DNA of 64,000 nt, taken from Caulobacter sp. BK020 (GTDB lineage Bacteria; Pseudomonadota; Alphaproteobacteria; Caulobacterales; Caulobacteraceae). A program made the translations under genes and the position numbers. This document shows, one piece after another, positions 61,499 through 64,000 of the stretch (within the stretch, counting starts at the first letter, position 1; every line of letters begins with the position of its first letter). The notes under the pieces are model-generated. The model saw only the letters and a list, made by a program, of their open reading frames with translations, made no database searches and was not told the origin of the DNA. The stretch spans positions 124,001 through 188,000 of the forward strand of contig NZ_SLZL01000003.1 in assembly GCF_004342605.1 (NCBI RefSeq), read 5' to 3'.

Positions 61499-63196
61499 AT
61501 GAGCATCAACAGCGCCATGCTCGCCGGGGTTTCCGGCCTGATCTCCAACTCGTCGGCCCTGGCCGCGATCTCGGACAACATCGCCAACGTCAACACGGTC
61601 GGCTACAAGCGCAGCTCGGCCAACTTCTCGACCCTGGTCACCGCCCAGAGCAAGAACGCCACCTACAGCGCCGGCGGCGTCAAGGCCCAGACCCACCAGT
61701 TCATCAGCCAGCAGGGCCTGACCCAGGCCACGACCTCGAACCTGGACCTGTCGATCGCCGGATCGGGCTTCTTCGTCGGCACCGAGAAGCCGGAAGGCCT
61801 GACCGCCACCGACACCCGCTCGTTCACCCGCGCCGGCTCGTTCCAGCTGGACAACCTGGGCTACCTGCGCAACGACGCGGGCCTCTATCTGCAGGGCTGG
61901 CTGGCCGACCCGGTGACCGGCGCCATCACGCCCGACCCGTCGGACCTGACCCAACTGTCCTCGATCAACGTGGGCACGGTCGGCGGCACCGCCGAGAAGA
62001 CCACCCGGGTCGGCGTCAACGCCAACCTGCGCTCGGAACAGGCCGTCGCGGCCGCGGCCAACGCCGTGTCGACCAAGACGGGCCTGGTCGACAGCAGCGG
62101 CGCGACCAACAACTACTCAGTCTATTACAGCCCGACGGGCAACGGCAACGAATACGCCGTCGAGATCCGCCAGGCCGGCGTGACGGTCGCCACCGGCGTC
62201 AACACCTATGACCCGACCACCGGCAACCTGCTGGCGACGACCCTGCCGGGCACGGCGCCGAACGTTCAGATCGCCGCCGGCCCGCCCGCCGTGACCCTGA
62301 CCCAGACCCAGCTGGGCGTGAACACCAAGGCCGACGCCATCGCCAGCGGCGCCTACGACCCGGCGACCCGCTCGATGTCGGACTACGCCGAGGACCCGAC
62401 CACGGGCGTCAAGCCGGACTTCGAGATCCAGATTCCGGTCTCCGACTCCAAGGGCGGCCAGCGCACCGTCACCCTGTCGCTGCTGAAGGGCCCCGGCCCC
62501 AACGAATGGTTCGCCGAACTGCGCGCCAAGCCCGGCGACCTGGACAACAACACCAACGGCCTGATCAGCTCGGGCAAGATCACCTTCACCACCGACGGCA
62601 AGCTGAACTCGGTCGGCAACCTGTTCGGCGGCGTGACCCCGACCGCGATCAACATCGGCGCGTCGGACCCGACCGTGGCCAACCTGGCCCCGCCGGCGGT
62701 GACGCCCCCGCGCTGGGCCGACGGTCTGGGCATCGACGCCCAGGACATCCAGATCGACCTGGCCAGCGCCGCCGGCGGCCTGACCCAGTACAACAGCCAG
62801 TCGGTGGTCCAGTCGGTCAACACCAATGGCACGGCCTTCGGCAACCTGACCAACATCGAGGTCGACGACCAGGGCTATGTCTCGGCGATCTTCGACAACG
62901 GCGTGACCCGCCGCATCGCACAGGTTGCGATCGCCACGTTCTCGAACCCCAACGGATTGAAGGGCGTGAACGGAAATGCATATCGCGTCACCAACGAAAG
63001 CGGCACCTATAGCCTGAAGACTCCGGGGCAGGGGGGCGCAGGCGTGATTGCTCCGTCCACGCTGGAAGCTTCGACGGTCGACTTGTCGACGGAGTTCACC
63101 GGGTTGATCACGACGCAGAGAGCCTATTCGGCTTCGTCGAAGATCATCACCACCGCCGACCAGATGCTAGAAGAGCTTCTGAGCATTAAACGGTAA
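61499..63196 (+). CDS. flgE: Flagellar hook protein FlgE
   Basis: A 565-residue structural protein of the hook. It begins MSINSAMLAGVSGLISNSSALA with the rod/hook signature SDNIANVNTVGYKR near residue 27. It carries the FlgE D2-type domain, and ends with the Flg_bbr_C motif VDLSTEFTGLITTQRAYSAS and QMLEELLSIKR. The longer centre than in enteric FlgE is typical for Caulobacter. GCAGGA precedes the ATG. Confidence 0.97.
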   Translation: MSINSAMLAGVSGLISNSSALAAISDNIANVNTVGYKRSSANFSTLVTAQSKNATYSAGGVKAQTHQFISQQGLTQATTSNLDLSIAGSGFFVGTEKPEGLTATDTRSFTRAGSFQLDNLGYLRNDAGLYLQGWLADPVTGAITPDPSDLTQLSSINVGTVGGTAEKTTRVGVNANLRSEQAVAAAANAVSTKTGLVDSSGATNNYSVYYSPTGNGNEYAVEIRQAGVTVATGVNTYDPTTGNLLATTLPGTAPNVQIAAGPPAVTLTQTQLGVNTKADAIASGAYDPATRSMSDYAEDPTTGVKPDFEIQIPVSDSKGGQRTVTLSLLKGPGPNEWFAELRAKPGDLDNNTNGLISSGKITFTTDGKLNSVGNLFGGVTPTAINIGASDPTVANLAPPAVTPPRWADGLGIDAQDIQIDLASAAGGLTQYNSQSVVQSVNTNGTAFGNLTNIEVDDQGYVSAIFDNGVTRRIAQVAIATFSNPNGLKGVNGNAYRVTNESGTYSLKTPGQGGAGVIAPSTLEASTVDLSTEFTGLITTQRAYSASSKIITTADQMLEELLSIKR

Positions 63197-63205
63197 TTAC
63201 AGGTC

Positions 63206-63219
63206 TTAACTGACCTTAA
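63206..63219. promoter_or_regulatory. CtrA-like double TTAA site upstream of sciP
   Basis: TTAA-CTGACC-TTAA lies 10 bp after the flgE stop and about 150 bp before the sciP ATG. The CtrA consensus is TTAA-N7-TTAA; the spacer here is 6 nt, so it may be weaker or bind by half-site. CtrA control of sciP is established in C. crescentus. Confidence 0.45.
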
Positions 63220-63365
63220 TTGTCCTGTGTCACATTGATACATCACGGGAGTGGGGAGAAAGCCTAGTGTTTCAGTCTTTCTTTACTATTGGAATTAAGC
63301 GCCTGTTATTTCCCGGCGCGTATATTCCTCTCCAACAGTGATGGTTGTGGGAAAGGCGTAAAGCC

Positions 63366-63647
63366 ATGTTGCAGCAGCAGCGCACGAACAGCCGGGGTGA
63401 GAAGTACGTGATCGGTCCGACCGGCGCGCCGCTGACTCTCTCCGACTTGCCGCCTCCGGAAACCCAGCGTTGGGTGATCCGGCGCAAGGCCGAGGTGGTG
63501 GCCGCCGTCCGCGGTGGTCTCCTCTCGCTCGACGAGGCGTGCGATCGGTACAAGTTGACCAACGAGGAGTTCCTCGCCTGGCAACAGTCGATCGACCGTC
63601 ACGGCCTGGCGGGTCTGCGGACCACGCGGCTTCAGCAGTACCGCTAG
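63366..63647 (+). CDS. sciP: SciP, small CtrA-inhibitory protein (DUF1153)
   Basis: A 93-residue helix-turn-helix protein of the DUF1153 family. It begins MLQQQRTNSRGEKYVIGPTG and contains the strongly conserved YVIGPTGAPLTLSDLPPPET and RRKAEVVAAVRGGLLSLDEAC blocks, cited by their ends. In C. crescentus SciP binds CtrA-target promoters in swarmer cells and blocks activation by CtrA. The ATG at 63366 gives the length known for SciP; a start at 63345 is possible. It lies between flgE and fliF, as in C. crescentus. Confidence 0.96.
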   Translation: MLQQQRTNSRGEKYVIGPTGAPLTLSDLPPPETQRWVIRRKAEVVAAVRGGLLSLDEACDRYKLTNEEFLAWQQSIDRHGLAGLRTTRLQQYR

Positions 63648-63720
63648 TCGGCGGGCCGGAAGCCTATGTCGTGTGGGGGTTTCGAGCCCTCGGCGACCTG
63701 TCGAACAGTTCAGCGGCCGC

Positions 63721-63784
63721 GTCCCCCAGGGGCGCGGCCGCGACCTTTTGGCGCCCCTGGGACCCCCTTGGAGGGGTCCTTTGT
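63721..63784 (+). terminator. Overlapping hairpins between sciP and fliF
   Basis: Hairpin 1 pairs GTCCCCCAGGGGCGC (63721-63735) with GCGCCCCTGGGAC (63750-63762). Hairpin 2 pairs GGACCCC (63760-63766) with GGGGTCC (63773-63779) and is followed by TTTGT. They share 63760-63762 and so cannot form fully together. Hairpin 2 looks like a sciP terminator; the pair looks like an attenuator. Confidence 0.65.
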
Positions 63785-63817
63785 AAACGACCCGTTTACC
63801 TTGCACTGGGTAAATCC
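63783..63817 (+). promoter_or_regulatory. Inverted-repeat region upstream of fliF
   Basis: GTAAAC-GACCC-GTTTAC (63783-63799) is a perfect inverted repeat. GTTTACC-TTGCACT-GGGTAAA (63794-63814) follows and overlaps it. This lies about 80-110 bp before the fliF start, where the CtrA-controlled fliF promoter is expected. The elements only loosely resemble the CtrA TTAA-N7-TTAA pattern. Confidence 0.5.
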
Positions 63818-63893
63818 TGCCTAGCGACGGCGTGCTCCGGCGCGCAGCGGCTGGCGTCCTCTCCGGGGGTGCTTTTCAGGGGTAGGGCGTAGG

Positions 63894-64000
63894 TTGGATA
63901 AGTTCCTCAGCGCGATTCAAAGGTTTGGCGTCGGCCGTCTGGCCGCCCTGATCGGCGTCGCCGCGGGCGCGATCGCCGTGATCGCCGCCGTGATGATGAT
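63894..64000 (+). CDS. fliF: Flagellar MS-ring protein FliF (partial, 5' end only)
   Basis: A frame opens at TTG 63894 (after AGGGGTAGGGCG) and reads LDKFLSAIQRFGVGRLAALIG followed by a membrane helix (VAAGAIAVIAAVMMM). This is the N-terminal anchor of the MS-ring protein, and the place agrees with the order flgE-sciP-fliF in Caulobacter. Only 35 codons are inside the window. The start codon is a best guess. Confidence 0.8.
   Translation, partial: MDKFLSAIQRFGVGRLAALIGVAAGAIAVIAAVMM

Noticed and set aside
1..64000. CRISPR array, tRNA, rRNA, insertion sequence or prophage
   Set aside because: I saw no regularly spaced repeats, no cloverleaf with CCA context, and no transposase or phage structural genes.

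Overview
The window is high-GC alphaproteobacterial chromosome and almost certainly comes from a Caulobacter species. The right end carries the flagellar order flgL-flgK / fliK-flgD-flgE-sciP-fliF. That order, the class-specific regulator SciP, and a divergent sigma-54 control region with Caulobacter-type ftr elements together fit the genus. Several large TonB-dependent receptors (TBDRs) of the Caulobacter/Xanthomonas type support the same reading. I saw no rRNA, tRNA, CRISPR array, prophage or insertion sequence. Genes run off both edges.

Layout. 1-10.7 kb is a nutrient-acquisition stretch: a partial DeoR-type regulator diverges from a TBDR, a Tat-exported phospholipase C-like enzyme, a second TBDR and a secreted GH42 beta-galactosidase. 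10.8-17.1 kb holds a phosphate-type porin and the C4-dicarboxylate module dctA / dctB-dctD. 17.2-19.9 kb is a hybrid histidine kinase. 19.9-26.0 kb, on the minus strand, is a FecI sigma factor, FecR anti-sigma factor and STN-TBDR set followed by a periplasmic trehalase. 26.1-28.9 kb has a polysaccharide deacetylase and a carboxylesterase. 28.9-31.5 kb is an OmpR-type two-component system. 31.7-33.7 kb is a TetR regulator divergent from a DUF2236 oxygenase-like protein. 33.8-37.7 kb is a large autotransporter with a response regulator directly behind it. 37.9-42.0 kb is a divergent pair, a rhamnogalacturonan-lyase-like protein and an SGNH esterase. 42.2-48.7 kb, minus strand, has fadE, a ClC channel, ogt and an Ada-AlkA fusion. 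49-54 kb has small secreted and hypothetical proteins, a thiolase divergent from an HxlR regulator, a degenerate sugar transferase and a 43-residue membrane protein. 54.3-64 kb is mnmA and the flagellar cluster.

How the genes work together. The carbohydrate and phosphate modules pair outer-membrane importers with secreted hydrolases, as expected for an oligotroph. The FecI-FecR-TBDR-trehalase order suggests surface-signalled trehalose or related disaccharide capture (inference). The flagellar part shows the Caulobacter hierarchy: hook and hook-junction genes are driven from back-to-back sigma-54 promoters, then sciP, whose product restrains CtrA, then fliF.

Most interesting points: a DctD whose AAA+ domain has lost the GAFTGA loop; an autotransporter with several Asp-rich calcium-binding-like stretches, 2 bp from an orphan response regulator; a phosphoglycosyl-transferase-like protein without the catalytic Asp-Glu pair; mutually exclusive hairpins between sciP and fliF; a strong terminator immediately ahead of the beta-galactosidase gene; and three kinds of dispersed palindromic repeat. 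I did not find a clearly new defence or mobile system.
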